A stretch of 64,000 bases of DNA from positions 203,472-267,471 of the forward strand of contig NZ_FNUM01000005.1 of the NCBI RefSeq assembly GCF_900107995.1, given 5' to 3'. This DNA comes from Alcanivorax sp. DSM 26293. Its GTDB lineage: Bacteria; Pseudomonadota; Gammaproteobacteria; Pseudomonadales; Alcanivoracaceae. This document shows, one piece after another, positions 46,300-55,278 of the stretch. The position numbers were made by a program, and so were the translations under genes. Below the pieces are notes generated by a model. It saw only the letters and a program-made list of their open reading frames with translations, was not told where the DNA came from and searched no databases. The stretch's first letter is position 1. The number at the start of each line of letters is the position of its first letter.

Positions 46300-47763
46300 A
46301 TGGAAGAGCGCGCGGCCAGACTTCACACCCTCTCCGTCAACCACGCAAGCGCCAACCAGAACGATTCAACCCTCGAACAAGAACAGCAAAAAACCTACGT
46401 CATCGATACCAACGTACTGATCCACGACCCGAATTCGTTACTCAATTTTGAGGAACACCGGGTGGTGATTCCCATGACGGTGCTGGAGGAGCTGGACAAG
46501 CTGAAGAGCGGCAAATCCCATACGGCGGCAGACTGCCGTGCGGCCATTCGCCAGATCGACCGGGTGCTGGGCAGTGCCACCCCGGCAGAGGTGGAAGCGG
46601 GTATCCCCATCCCCCGGGGGCCGGAGACAGTCACCCAGGGCACGCTGACGGTGCTGATGTCCAAGCCGGACAACGACAGGGCGCCACTGCCTGATAACCT
46701 GAACGATAACCGCATCATCAACGATGTGGTGGCCATGCAGGCCAGTCAGCCGGAGCGACGTTTTATTCTGGTGACCAAGGACATCAACATGCGCCTCAAG
46801 GCGCGGGCCTGTGGCATCGAGTCGGAGGATTACCACAACGATCAGCTGGTATCGGACATCAAGCAACTGACCCGGGGCTACTTCGAAGTGCCCGGTTCTT
46901 TCTGGGATCAGGTCACCCAGGTGGAAACCGAGCAGGTGGGCGCCGATACCCTGCATCATCTGTCCCACGGTCTGCTGGTGAGTGAGATCCTGGGCGAAGA
47001 GGTTTATCCCAATCAGTACGTGATTGATGAACAGGGGTTTGTCGGGCGGGTCATGGATGTGAACAACGGCGTCGTGACCCTGCGGCATTACAAGGCCGAC
47101 AGTCTGCTGGATCAGGAGGTTTGGGGGTTACGCCCGAAAAACCTGCAGCAGGCCATGGCGCTGCAACTGTTAATGGATCCGGATGTGCACCTGGTCACCC
47201 TCACCGGGGCCGCGGGGTCCGGGAAAACCATTCTGGCGCTGGCGGCCGCCATCGAAATGACGGTGGAACAGAAGCGTTTCAACAAGATCATCGCCACCCG
47301 GTCTACGCCGCCATTGGCGGAAGAGCATGGTTTCCTTCCCGGTACCGAAGAGGAAAAAATGGACCCCTGGCTGGGGGCTATCAACGACAATATCGAGGCG
47401 TTGCACCTGAACGATGAAAATCCTTCCGGGAGCATTCAGTACGTGAAGGAAAAGGCCAACATCCAGTTCAAGGCCATGAACTATATCCGCGGCCGCAGCT
47501 TCCAGAAATCCCTGATCCTGATTGACGAAAGCCAGAACCTGACTCCCCATCAGATGAAGGCGATCATCACGCGGGCCGGGGAAGGCTCCAAGGTGGTGTG
47601 TCTGGGCAACCTGGCCCAGATCGACACCCCCTATCTGTCACCCACCAGCTCCGGCCTGACCTACATGACCGAACGCTTCAAGCGGTTCGTTCATGGTGGT
47701 TCGGTGCAGCTGAACGGGGTGCCGAGGTCGTTGCTGGCGGAATACGCAGAGCAGTTTCTTTAA
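46300..47763 (+). CDS. PIN domain-PhoH ATPase
   Basis: This 487-residue protein joins an N-terminal PIN nuclease domain (VIDTNVLIHDPNSL, Asp36; VLEELDKLKSGK; FILVTKDINMRLKA) to a C-terminal PhoH ATPase (Walker A GAAGSGKT at about 303-310, SLILIDESQNLT, VVCLGNLAQIDTPY). Such PhoH2-type proteins are RNA-unwinding nucleases related to toxin-antitoxin ribonucleases. GGGG precedes the ATG. It is distinct from ybeZ elsewhere in the window, which lacks the PIN domain. Confidence 0.94.
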   Translation: MEERAARLHTLSVNHASANQNDSTLEQEQQKTYVIDTNVLIHDPNSLLNFEEHRVVIPMTVLEELDKLKSGKSHTAADCRAAIRQIDRVLGSATPAEVEAGIPIPRGPETVTQGTLTVLMSKPDNDRAPLPDNLNDNRIINDVVAMQASQPERRFILVTKDINMRLKARACGIESEDYHNDQLVSDIKQLTRGYFEVPGSFWDQVTQVETEQVGADTLHHLSHGLLVSEILGEEVYPNQYVIDEQGFVGRVMDVNNGVVTLRHYKADSLLDQEVWGLRPKNLQQAMALQLLMDPDVHLVTLTGAAGSGKTILALAAAIEMTVEQKRFNKIIATRSTPPLAEEHGFLPGTEEEKMDPWLGAINDNIEALHLNDENPSGSIQYVKEKANIQFKAMNYIRGRSFQKSLILIDESQNLTPHQMKAIITRAGEGSKVVCLGNLAQIDTPYLSPTSSGLTYMTERFKRFVHGGSVQLNGVPRSLLAEYAEQFL

Positions 47764-47778
47764 CGCGTAGCGGTTAAC

Positions 47779-47810
47779 CTGTAGGAGCGCCTCTCGAGGC
47801 GCTCCTACAG
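47779..47810. terminator. REP-like palindrome between convergent genes
   Basis: CTGTAGGAGCGCCTC and GAGGCGCTCCTACAG form a perfect 15-bp stem with a two-base centre. It has the same CTGTAGGAG ends as the mosaic repeats and looks like their minimal form. It lies between the stops of two convergent genes and probably serves as a bidirectional stop or mRNA-protecting hairpin. Confidence 0.65.
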
Positions 47811-47820
47811 CGGTTTCCTA

Positions 47821-48831
47821 TCAGCCGTTAATCTTCTCTATGGCTGCCTTGCACGCTTCCGACTGATAAAAATCATCCAGCACCCACTGAATAAACGGTT
47901 CCAGTACGCCCTGCTCAATCAGGACTGTGGCACCGCGTGCCAGGGCGGGAGCGGTGATCTGGCGGACCTGATCTTCGCTGATCTTCATGCCGTCCAGCAG
48001 GGTTTGCAGGGGCATGTCGCTGAGGGACTGAACGGCGGCGTGGATGCCCACGCTGACCAGACGGCGGGTGTAGTCCAGGCGGGCAGTTTCATCGCCGATG
48101 GCACAGCCCTGGCTGACCACTTCATCGATAGTGCCGGCGGGTACCAGCTTCAGATAGTTGGCGGGTTTGAGCGGCGCCACACGCTGATAACCGTCTCTGG
48201 CCAGTTGCTCGATGCGCTCATTGGTGAGCTGCTTGTTTAACCATTGCTCGCCGGTTCTCAGGGTGACACGGATATTCTTTCTCAGATAATCACGGATGGA
48301 CTCTTCCATGCCACCCATGGCCTTGCCCACCATGCTCTTGCGACCCATTTTCATCACGCTGCTGACGCCGGGAAGTTTGGCCAGGGCATTTTCTTCCAGC
48401 AGAAAATTCTTGATTCCGGTATAGAGCATCTCACTGACCATTTCGCTGACCAGCGGATGGCTCATGGCCGCGTGGATGGCTTTCTCGCGGAGGGTTTGCA
48501 GCTTCAGCACCTGCTCCAGGATCGCCTCGAAATGGTCTTCACTGAGCAGCTCGCCCACGGTAGCCGGATCCTTTTCAGCGGCTTCCCAGACCGCCTTGCT
48601 CACATCGCTGACCACCGTCTGCAGTCCCTGGGCGCTGAGCGCCTGTTGCAGCCATTGATCCACTACCGTGGTCAGGGAATCGCTGTCTACCAGTTTGCCC
48701 AGGGGAACGGCGCCCAGGCTGTCACTGGCCTGAGCCATCAGGGCCTGCCAGTGGTCCTCGTTCTGCAGTTGTGCACAAAGGTGTGCCTGGTGCGCATCGC
48801 GCAGGGCGGAAATCAATTCGGCGGATGACAT
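47821..48831 (-). CDS. Conserved-looking hypothetical protein
   Basis: This 336-residue soluble protein is almost entirely helical, with no signal peptide, transmembrane segment or familiar motif. A glycine- and methionine-rich stretch (MKMGRKSMVGKAMGGMEESIRDYLRKN) sits in the middle and could be a membrane-contacting loop. Two similar regions, around 60-130 and 230-330, both consist of short amphipathic helices. Its strand composition and codon use match neighbouring genes, so I treat it as real. It is monocistronic. Confidence 0.75.
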   Translation of the reverse strand: MSSAELISALRDAHQAHLCAQLQNEDHWQALMAQASDSLGAVPLGKLVDSDSLTTVVDQWLQQALSAQGLQTVVSDVSKAVWEAAEKDPATVGELLSEDHFEAILEQVLKLQTLREKAIHAAMSHPLVSEMVSEMLYTGIKNFLLEENALAKLPGVSSVMKMGRKSMVGKAMGGMEESIRDYLRKNIRVTLRTGEQWLNKQLTNERIEQLARDGYQRVAPLKPANYLKLVPAGTIDEVVSQGCAIGDETARLDYTRRLVSVGIHAAVQSLSDMPLQTLLDGMKISEDQVRQITAPALARGATVLIEQGVLEPFIQWVLDDFYQSEACKAAIEKING

Positions 48832-48973
48832 GGTCGTAAAACCTCTTTTTATTGATTCAGAACAATACCCCCGTTCTCCAACGGCCTTTCAATAGTACCG
48901 GTGGGGTGGCCATTACAGCCTGTGCCGGGTATCGGGTCACTGTCTCTATCTTGCTGGAACAAAGGGGAACTGT

Positions 48974-49657
48974 ATGCAACTGCGAGGACAAGGAAAAGCG
49001 GCGCTGCTGCTAACCGGAGTGTTGATGGCCGGGCCGGCCCTGGCCCACAAGGCGGGGGATGTGATTGTGCGCCTGGGGGGGATCAAGGTGGATCCGGACG
49101 CCAGCAGCGAGGTCTTCAATCCGGCGCTGCCTGCGGTGGGTGGCCTGGGCGTCGATGTGGATGACGATACTCAGTTGGGGTTGACCCTGGCGTATATGGT
49201 CACTGACTCGATCGGTGTTGAACTGGTCGGTGCGACCCCTTTTACCCATGACATCCTTCTGGATACCGGTGGCGGCGGGGTGGTCATCGGCGAAACCGGG
49301 CACCTGCCGCCCACGCTGCTGGCACAATACTATGCCCCTCAGGTCGGGCCCATGCGGGCTTATCTGGGCGCAGGGTTGAACTACACCCTGTTTTTCGAGG
49401 ACAGCATCGACGATGCAGTGGTCAGTCCGCTGCTGGGGGGTGCTGATGCGGATGTGAAGCTCAGTAATTCCATGGGCTTTGCCTGGGAAGTGGGTGCTGA
49501 CTTTTCCCTGAACGAGAACTGGTTGTTCAACGTCAGCGTCTGGAACATTGATATCGATACCGAGGCGCGCCTGTATGTCAATGACGCCCGCGTGGACAAG
49601 ATCGATGTGGAAATCGATCCCTGGGTGTACATGGTAGGGCTGGGTTACCGGTTCTGA
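48974..49657 (+). CDS. OmpW-family outer-membrane protein
   Basis: This 227-residue eight-stranded barrel has a signal peptide ending in ALAHKAGDVIVRLGGIKVDP, the OmpW start. Other family marks are LAYMVTDSIGVELVGATPFTHDI, PTLLAQYY, RAYLGAGLNYT, FSLNENWLFNVSVW and the final VYMVGLGYRF. OmpW proteins take up small hydrophobic molecules, which fits an oil-degrading lifestyle. AAAGGGGAA precedes the ATG. Confidence 0.95.
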   Translation: MQLRGQGKAALLLTGVLMAGPALAHKAGDVIVRLGGIKVDPDASSEVFNPALPAVGGLGVDVDDDTQLGLTLAYMVTDSIGVELVGATPFTHDILLDTGGGGVVIGETGHLPPTLLAQYYAPQVGPMRAYLGAGLNYTLFFEDSIDDAVVSPLLGGADADVKLSNSMGFAWEVGADFSLNENWLFNVSVWNIDIDTEARLYVNDARVDKIDVEIDPWVYMVGLGYRF

Positions 49658-49732
49658 GGCACTATGCGTCAGGGGCACGCCTGCTCCCGGTAGCGGCGCA
49701 GGCATGGCCTATGACGTTGGGGGGAAAGCCCG

Positions 49733-49771
49733 GTGACCATGAGCAGGCTCCGCTGTGCTGCTCATGGTCAC
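49733..49771. terminator. Hairpin between convergent ompW-like and glpE genes
   Basis: GTGACCATGAGCAG (49733-49746) and CTGCTCATGGTCAC (49758-49771) form a perfect 14-bp stem with an 11-base loop. It lies three bases from the glpE stop. No T-run follows, so it may be a bidirectional factor-dependent stop or stability element. Confidence 0.55.
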
Positions 49772-49774
49772 GGG

Positions 49775-50095
49775 TCAGGCCATTTCTTCCAGCAGTTCCG
49801 GGAAGCGCTGGCGGAGAACTTCATAGCCACCATCCAGGCTGACCACATCACTGAATCCCTGCTCGCTCAGCCAGTCGGCGGCGCCCTGGCTGCTGTTGCC
49901 GTGGTAGCAGTAGATCACCAGGGATTTTTCCGGGGCGGTATCAGCCAGAAACGGCTCCACATTGGCCTGGGTCAGGTGGACGGCGCCGCGTAAATGGCCA
50001 GCGGCAAAACTGGCCGGGTCACGGATATCCACGAACAGGGCGTCGCCCTGGTCGAAACGGGTTTTGCCCTCATCCGGGCTGATGCGTTTTGCCAT
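49775..50095 (-). CDS. glpE: Thiosulfate sulfurtransferase GlpE (rhodanese)
   Basis: This 106-residue single-domain rhodanese transfers sulfane sulfur from thiosulfate to thiols or cyanide. The active-site loop [11 protein letters not shown] with Cys63 is the GlpE signature, and [15 protein letters not shown] is also typical. Its start overlaps the rhlB 3' end by 26 bases, so both are translated from one message. Sulfur chemistry links it loosely to the sulfide operon at 19-25 kb. Confidence 0.94.
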   Translation of the reverse strand: MAKRISPDEGKTRFDQGDALFVDIRDPASFAAGHLRGAVHLTQANVEPFLADTAPEKSLVIYCYHGNSSQGAADWLSEQGFSDVVSLDGGYEVLRQRFPELLEEMA

Positions 50096-51326
50096 TTTCT
50101 GAGTCCTTCTCGGCGAGCAGATCCGATGGCGGATACTCGCATTCCAGTTTCATGCCGATGGCATTTTCCAGTTCCGGCAGCAGGAAGGCATCGTCTTCAC
50201 AGGCAAAGCTGATGGACATGCCGCTGGCGCCAGCCCGACCGGTGCGGCCGATACGGTGAACGTAGTCCTCCGGGTCTTCCGGCAGGTTGTAGTTCACCAC
50301 ATGGGAGACGCCGTCGATATGGATGCCCCGGCCGGCCACGTCGGTGGCGATCAGCACTTGCAGATCGCCGGCGCGGAAGCGTTCCAGGGTCTTCATGCGT
50401 TGGGTCTGGGGCACGTCACCGGAGATCAGCGACACTTTCAGACCTTTCTTCTGCAGGCGGTCGCTGACCCGGCGGGTAATATCCCGGCGGTTGGCAAAGA
50501 CGATCACCTTGTCCATGTTCATGCCGGTGATCAGGTTATAGAGCAGGGTGAATTTGTCATCGGCATTGGTGATGTAGACCTTCTGCTCCACGGTGTCGGT
50601 GGTGACCTGGGCGGGCTCGATTTCCACCACCTCGGCATCCTCGGTCCAGCGGCGGGCCAGATTCATTACATCATCGCTGAACGTGGCAGAGAACAGCTGG
50701 GTCTGCCGGTATCGGGTTTTCGGGGTCATGCCGACGATACGTTTCACATCGGGAATAAAGCCCATATCCAGCATGCGGTCCGCTTCATCCAGCACCAGGA
50801 ATTCCACCCGGTCCAGCCACAGATCACGGCGTTTGGCGAAATCCAGCAGGCGACCGGGGGTTGCCACAAGAATGTCGATCAACTCGTTCTGCAGGCGCTC
50901 CTGCTGGCGGTTGAAGTTCATTCCGCCAACCACGCTCATCACCTGCAAGTCGGTGTACTTGGCCAGCGCCCTGGCGTCCTTTTCGATCTGCATGGCCAGT
51001 TCCCGGGTCGGGGCAACGATCAGGGCCCGGGGCTCGCCGGCGTAGCGCTTTACCTGAATGGGGTGGCGCAGCAGGTCGTTGATCACGGTGATCAGGAAGG
51101 CGGCGGTCTTGCCGGTGCCGGTCTGGGCCCGGCCAATGGCGTCGGCGCCGGCCAGGGTATGACCCAGGACTTCCGCCTGGATGGGCGTGCAATACTGGAA
51201 GCCCTGGTCGGCGATGCCACGCATCAGGTTCAGGTCCAGATCAAAGTCATGGAAGCGGGTTTCACCGTCTTTTTCCGGCACCGGGAACTGATCCAGGGTC
51301 CAGGTGCTTGTCTTGTCTTTTTGCAT
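50070..51326 (-). CDS. rhlB: ATP-dependent DEAD-box RNA helicase RhlB
   Basis: This 418-residue helicase unwinds structured RNA in the degradosome. Motifs in order: TPIQAEVL (Q motif), [57 protein letters not shown] and [10 protein letters not shown]. The ATG at 51326 is chosen because [17 protein letters not shown] begins the family region; 18 further codons are open upstream. It is followed by overlapping glpE. Confidence 0.95.
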   Translation of the reverse strand: MQKDKTSTWTLDQFPVPEKDGETRFHDFDLDLNLMRGIADQGFQYCTPIQAEVLGHTLAGADAIGRAQTGTGKTAAFLITVINDLLRHPIQVKRYAGEPRALIVAPTRELAMQIEKDARALAKYTDLQVMSVVGGMNFNRQQERLQNELIDILVATPGRLLDFAKRRDLWLDRVEFLVLDEADRMLDMGFIPDVKRIVGMTPKTRYRQTQLFSATFSDDVMNLARRWTEDAEVVEIEPAQVTTDTVEQKVYITNADDKFTLLYNLITGMNMDKVIVFANRRDITRRVSDRLQKKGLKVSLISGDVPQTQRMKTLERFRAGDLQVLIATDVAGRGIHIDGVSHVVNYNLPEDPEDYVHRIGRTGRAGASGMSISFACEDDAFLLPELENAIGMKLECEYPPSDLLAEKDSENGKTHQPG

Positions 51327-51470
51327 GTATTCGCTCAGTCTGAATGCAAGAGTCTGTGCCGATATTGGCACTGGCGGCACACAGCCGCGGGGCGGTAATC
51401 AGTCCACCCGTTCCTGCTGAAAACGGGGTATTGTAGAAAAAATAGCCAGCGCTGTCAGAGGATGTTTCTT

Positions 51471-51731
51471 ATGGGGTTGCTTCGCGGGGTTATTGTAGTG
51501 TTTTGGGTGGCAGTAGGGTTAGCCATTTTCCTGGATCTGCCGTCGCCCTTCGACCGTTTGCTGTTGGGGGCCGGGCTGGTTGTTGCGGTCCTGCATGCCC
51601 TGGAATGTATCGGCTTTATGGTATGGATTCGGCGGCGTGGGCTGTTTCACTGGCGCGACGCCTTGATGATCATGATCTTCGGGGTGGCCTATCTCAAGCC
51701 GAGAATGCGGACCCTGCGGCACACGGTTTAG
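51471..51731 (+). CDS. DUF1145 (YhhL-like) small membrane protein
   Basis: This 86-residue protein has two or three transmembrane segments (LLRGVIVVFWVAVGLAIFL and RLLLGAGLVVAVLHALECI) and the C-terminal FGVAYLKPRMR of DUF1145. Function is unknown. The ATG at 51471 lies 9 bases after AGAGG; an ATG three codons upstream is too close to it. It converges with the DUF938 gene, overlapping by four bases. Confidence 0.85.
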   Translation: MGLLRGVIVVFWVAVGLAIFLDLPSPFDRLLLGAGLVVAVLHALECIGFMVWIRRRGLFHWRDALMIMIFGVAYLKPRMRTLRHTV

Positions 51732-52312
51732 CCAAATACCAGTAGCCGGTTGTTGGCGGGCATTTCATGGTCGGCCAGCAGGTGGCGTTGCTGGCGGGCG
51801 AACTGTTCTACCACCCACTCCTGATCGCGAATGCCGCGGTCACCGTCACCCTCTCGCAGCCTCTGGTCGAACTGGCGGTTGGAATCGCTGGTGAATTGGC
51901 CCTGGTAGTTGAACGGGCCGTAGACCAGGAATTTGCCGTCCTCGGTCAAATGCTCACAGCCCTTGCGGATACAGGCTTCCACCAGTGGCTTGGCCATGAT
52001 GTGGAAGGTGTTGGCAGTAAACAGGTAATCGAAGTGGCCGGCTGGCCATTCGCCGGCAACGTCCAGCGCCAGCGGTGGCAGGGCCCGGTTGCCCGGATCA
52101 CTCTGCCACTGCCGGATATAGGGCAGGTTGGCGGCCACATCGGAAGGCTGCCATTGCAGATGAGGCAGTTGCCCGGACAACCAGGCCGCATGCTGGCCGG
52201 TACCGGCACCAATTTCCAACAAGGTACCCGGCGCCTGGCAGTGCTGCTTCAGCACGGCCAGGATCGGCGTCTTGTTGTTTTCGCAGGCCTGGGAGTAGGG
52301 GCGTTCTGTCAT
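51728..52312 (-). CDS. DUF938 SAM-dependent methyltransferase
   Basis: This 194-residue class I methyltransferase belongs to the DUF938 family. The start (ERPYSQACENNKTPILAVLK) is diagnostic and motif I is LLEIGAGTGQHAAWL. The later GPFNYQGQFTSDSNRQFD is conserved in the family. The substrate is unknown. Its ATG shares the A of the SDR-gene stop (TAATG), so the two are co-translated. Confidence 0.9.
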   Translation of the reverse strand: MTERPYSQACENNKTPILAVLKQHCQAPGTLLEIGAGTGQHAAWLSGQLPHLQWQPSDVAANLPYIRQWQSDPGNRALPPLALDVAGEWPAGHFDYLFTANTFHIMAKPLVEACIRKGCEHLTEDGKFLVYGPFNYQGQFTSDSNRQFDQRLREGDGDRGIRDQEWVVEQFARQQRHLLADHEMPANNRLLVFG

Positions 52313-53151
52313 TACTTCTTGTTCATGAACTTCTGGCCCATCACCATCAGACGCTGGTAGCTGGTAGGCAACAGCCGCTGCATGGTGTCGATCGCCAGGG
52401 CGTCAGAACCAATCAGTACCCGACGCTTGTTCTGGCGAACCCCCTTGAGGATGGTGCTGGCGGCTTCTTCCGGTGTGGTGCGGAACATCTTCTCGAAATC
52501 CGCTTTGGATTGCGCGGGATCGGATCCGGTGATGGCGGCCACATCATCGCTAATGCGAGCGGCCTTGGCGATGTTGGTCTTGATGCCGCCGGGATGAATG
52601 GACGTGGCGGAGACACCGCATTGTTCCATTTCCAGCTCCAGGCGCAGGGATTCGGTAAAACCGCGCACGGCGAATTTTGCCGCATTGTAGGCAGACTGAG
52701 TGGGAATGCCGATCAGTCCAAACACGGAAGACACGTTGATGATGTGGCCTTCGCCTGCTTCCTTCAGGTAAGGCAGGAAGGCTTTGGTGCCGTAAACCAC
52801 GCCCCAGAAGTTGATGTTCATCAACCACTCGAAGTCATCGTAGTTCATCTTCTCAACGGTGGCACCCAGGGCAACACCGGCATTGTTGAAGATCATGTTG
52901 GCATAGCCGAAATGGTTGACCACGTCATCGGCAAAATCATAAAACGCCTGACGGTCTGCCACGTCCAGTTTGCGGGTCATCAGGCGGTCTTCAGCCAGAC
53001 CCAGCAGATCGGCGGTTTCTTTCAGGCCGGCTTCATTGATGTCAGACAGGGCCAGCTTGGCACCAGCGGACGCCAGTTCCTGAGCCAGAGCACGGCCAAT
53101 GCCGGAGCCGGCACCGGTGATAACGGCAACTTTGTCTTTGAAATTCTTCAT
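52312..53151 (-). CDS. Short-chain dehydrogenase/reductase
   Basis: This 279-residue SDR has the NADP-binding TGAGSGIG at 12-19, NNAG at 89-92 and the catalytic Ser141/142, Tyr155 and Lys159 (YNAAK). The long form with a helical C-terminal tail (LPTSYQRLMVMGQKFMNKK) resembles acyl- or retinol-type reductases acting on lipid substrates. AGGAG lies before the ATG. It forms an operon with DUF938. Confidence 0.92.
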   Translation of the reverse strand: MKNFKDKVAVITGAGSGIGRALAQELASAGAKLALSDINEAGLKETADLLGLAEDRLMTRKLDVADRQAFYDFADDVVNHFGYANMIFNNAGVALGATVEKMNYDDFEWLMNINFWGVVYGTKAFLPYLKEAGEGHIINVSSVFGLIGIPTQSAYNAAKFAVRGFTESLRLELEMEQCGVSATSIHPGGIKTNIAKAARISDDVAAITGSDPAQSKADFEKMFRTTPEEAASTILKGVRQNKRRVLIGSDALAIDTMQRLLPTSYQRLMVMGQKFMNKK

Positions 53152-53180
53152 GATGACTCCTGTATCCGCTTAATTCAGTC

Positions 53181-53339
53181 GCAAGTTGCAAGTTCAAAGT
53201 TGAAATACGCAGGCGCTGACAGTGCCAACGGAAAATCCCTGATCTGCGCCGTTACACGGTTGCTGCGCGGGCAGGGCATGTCAGTTTCAAACAAGCTGGC
53301 TCGCGCCTTGAAACTTTCAACTTTGAACTCTCAACTCAA
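53181..53339. repeat. Heptad inverted-repeat element with ~100-base loop
   Basis: The left arm (53181-53205) reads as heptads GCAAGTT, GCAAGTT, CAAAGTT, GAAA. The right arm (about 53309-53339) is the inverted set (TTTCAACTTTGAACTCTCAAC). The loop of about 100 bases has no open frame of note. The 318-base gap 53152-53469 also holds the 20-bp palindrome at 53419-53438; no gene is seen. Confidence 0.8.
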
Positions 53340-53418
53340 TTCGGCGATCGAGTGTAGACACTTTGTCACTGCAGAATGGGCCAATCTTGTCTAACAAGGA
53401 AGTATTACCGTGACGGTG

Positions 53419-53438
53419 GCGCCGCTGGCCAGCGGCGC
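53419..53438. terminator. 20-bp GC palindrome downstream of the acyltransferase gene
   Basis: GCGCCGCTGGCCAGCGGCGC is a perfect palindrome 31 bases beyond the acyltransferase stop (minus strand). No T-run follows; it may be a weak terminator or protein-binding site. Confidence 0.35.
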
Positions 53439-53469
53439 TGAGGATAATCTGTGGCCGGGGAAGGCGGAG

Positions 53470-54210
53470 CTAGCCCGGTTGCGGGCAGGCTTCGCCAAGG
53501 GGGGCGGCAATGGCGGTATGGCTCTGGTGCATGAGCCGCACCAGCTCCGCCTCGCTGTGGCCCAACGGGGAAATGGCAGGGTGCAGCGTGATCTGGGCAT
53601 GCTGACCGGGGCGCAACCGTGCGGTGCCCGGTGGCAGTATCTCGAAGGTCCCGGTGAGGGTGACCGGCAGCACCGGCAGTTGCAGGTCCTGGGCCATCTT
53701 GAAGGCGCCTTTCTTGAAGGGTTTGAGCTGGCCACTGCGGCTGCGGGTGCCTTCCGGAAAGAACAGCACGCTGGCACCGTTGGCCAGTCGGGTGCGGGCC
53801 TGGTTGAGGCTGGCAATGGCGGCCTGGGTATCGGACCGGTTGATAAAAATATGGCCGAGTTTGTCGCAGCAGATGCCAATCACTGGCATCTGCCGCAACT
53901 CATGTTTCATGACCCAGCGAAAATCCACTCCCAGATAACCGTACAGCACGAAAATGTCGAACTGACTGAGATGGTTGGCAACGATCACATAGCTCTGCCC
54001 CGGGCGCAGATTCTCGCGACCATGCACATCCACGCGCACACCGCTATAGAGCAGACAGAGTTTTGCCCATGGCACAGCGGTAAGACGGGCTACCCGATCC
54101 GCGGGCAGGAAGGGCACCAGTAACAGGCACAGTGCCCCCAGTACCAGAGTCGTGGCTGCCATTAGCGGAACAAAGACAAGCCAGCTATAGAGGAAGAAAA
54201 ACAGCCGCAT
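53470..54210 (-). CDS. 1-acyl-sn-glycerol-3-phosphate acyltransferase-like protein (PlsC family)
   Basis: This 246-residue membrane enzyme should acylate lysophosphatidic acid or a related lipid. Two N-terminal hydrophobic segments precede the motifs: HLSQFD (His80, Asp85), and FPEGTRS (151-157) with GAFKMA and PVTLTG following. It is one of several lipid-related genes here, and is transcribed alone on the minus strand after the START-domain gene. Confidence 0.92.
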   Translation of the reverse strand: MRLFFFLYSWLVFVPLMAATTLVLGALCLLLVPFLPADRVARLTAVPWAKLCLLYSGVRVDVHGRENLRPGQSYVIVANHLSQFDIFVLYGYLGVDFRWVMKHELRQMPVIGICCDKLGHIFINRSDTQAAIASLNQARTRLANGASVLFFPEGTRSRSGQLKPFKKGAFKMAQDLQLPVLPVTLTGTFEILPPGTARLRPGQHAQITLHPAISPLGHSEAELVRLMHQSHTAIAAPLGEACPQPG

Positions 54211-54285
54211 GGATCGAGCTCTCCGTACCTGTTCAGGTTTTTCCTTATGGTAATGGAGAGCTGGCCGAATATGACAGATGGATAA

Positions 54286-55011
54286 TTACTTTGTTACGTT
54301 TTCATTATTTGCGCTACCCATTGCTGCCGAGGGGCGGCCAGGGCCACGAAGATCCAGATAATCATAATAATGATTCTGGTATTCCGGCTTGCTAACGATG
54401 CGGCGCAATCGTTCCAGGGTGAAGTAGGGTGCGTCACGGAGCAGGATATTGGCGATCCAGGCGGGAATGTAGCCGCCGGGATCCAGAATCAGCTCGTAGG
54501 TCATTTCCACTCTTTGATTGCCCAGGCGCACAAAGCCCAGCTTGCCGGTCATTTCCGGGAAGCGGATATATTCATTATTGGGCGGCAGGGCGTCCGGCCG
54601 GTTGATCAGGTCCACCATCACCGATTCTTCGTCTTCGGTCAGGGTCTGCGTGACCTTGGCACGCAAAACGGCTTCCCGGTCGGCCAGTGGCCAGGGAAGC
54701 TGGGTGGTAAAACGCAGCGAGCGATCAAGCGGGCTGACCCGGTTGAATTCTTCCGCACTGTCCACAAAGTGCAGCCACTTGGGGTAGGACGGGTAATCAT
54801 TGAGCAAGGCGACCAGTGAGTATTCGTCGGACAGCGTAAAACGGGTGACGCCGCGGAATGTCTTGAGACGGGATTCGTCCCGGTGCTTCATGTAGACCTG
54901 GATATCATTCCGGTCGCTAACCAGCTTCCAGTCCTCCAGATCATTACTGAGGGCAGTCTGGCTGAAAGAGGCAACAATGAGTGCCACAAAGAGAGCGATG
55001 AGTCTGTCCAT
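54286..55011 (-). CDS. Exported START-domain lipid-binding protein
   Basis: This 241-residue protein has a signal peptide (LIALFVALIVASFSQTALS) and a START/SRPBCC domain: WKLVSDRNDIQVYMKH, TFRGVTRFTL, LLNDYPSYPKWLHFVDSAEEF, LPWPLADREAVLRAKV and LDPGGYIPAWIANIL. START proteins bind a hydrophobic ligand in a deep pocket, so a periplasmic lipid carrier or scavenger is plausible. AAGGATCC lies 11 bases before the ATG. The gene upstream is divergent. Confidence 0.9.
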   Translation of the reverse strand: MDRLIALFVALIVASFSQTALSNDLEDWKLVSDRNDIQVYMKHRDESRLKTFRGVTRFTLSDEYSLVALLNDYPSYPKWLHFVDSAEEFNRVSPLDRSLRFTTQLPWPLADREAVLRAKVTQTLTEDEESVMVDLINRPDALPPNNEYIRFPEMTGKLGFVRLGNQRVEMTYELILDPGGYIPAWIANILLRDAPYFTLERLRRIVSKPEYQNHYYDYLDLRGPGRPSAAMGSANNENVTK

Positions 55012-55278
55012 GGAAAAACCGGATCCTTGCGTGCCTGTTATTGGAATTTAGGAGCCTCTGAATAACTCCTTGAACGCGGCGGCATTATGCCATTATTGCG
55101 ATCCCGCTGAACATATTTTGACCGTTGGCGGATTGCTCTGCTGTCCGCTTCGGATGATCGGTTGTCATTCGATGCTTCGATGGCAGGCAATTTTATGCGG
55201 TTTTGCTAGACTTGCCTGCCGCAGGTCGGCGGTCTCTGGCCGACGACACGATAATTCGGTTTTTCTGGCCAACTACCT

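Noticed and set aside
31570-47763. ybeZ and the second PhoH gene as a recent duplication
   Set aside because: One is the YbeZ type and the other has an N-terminal PIN domain; both types normally coexist in gammaproteobacteria.
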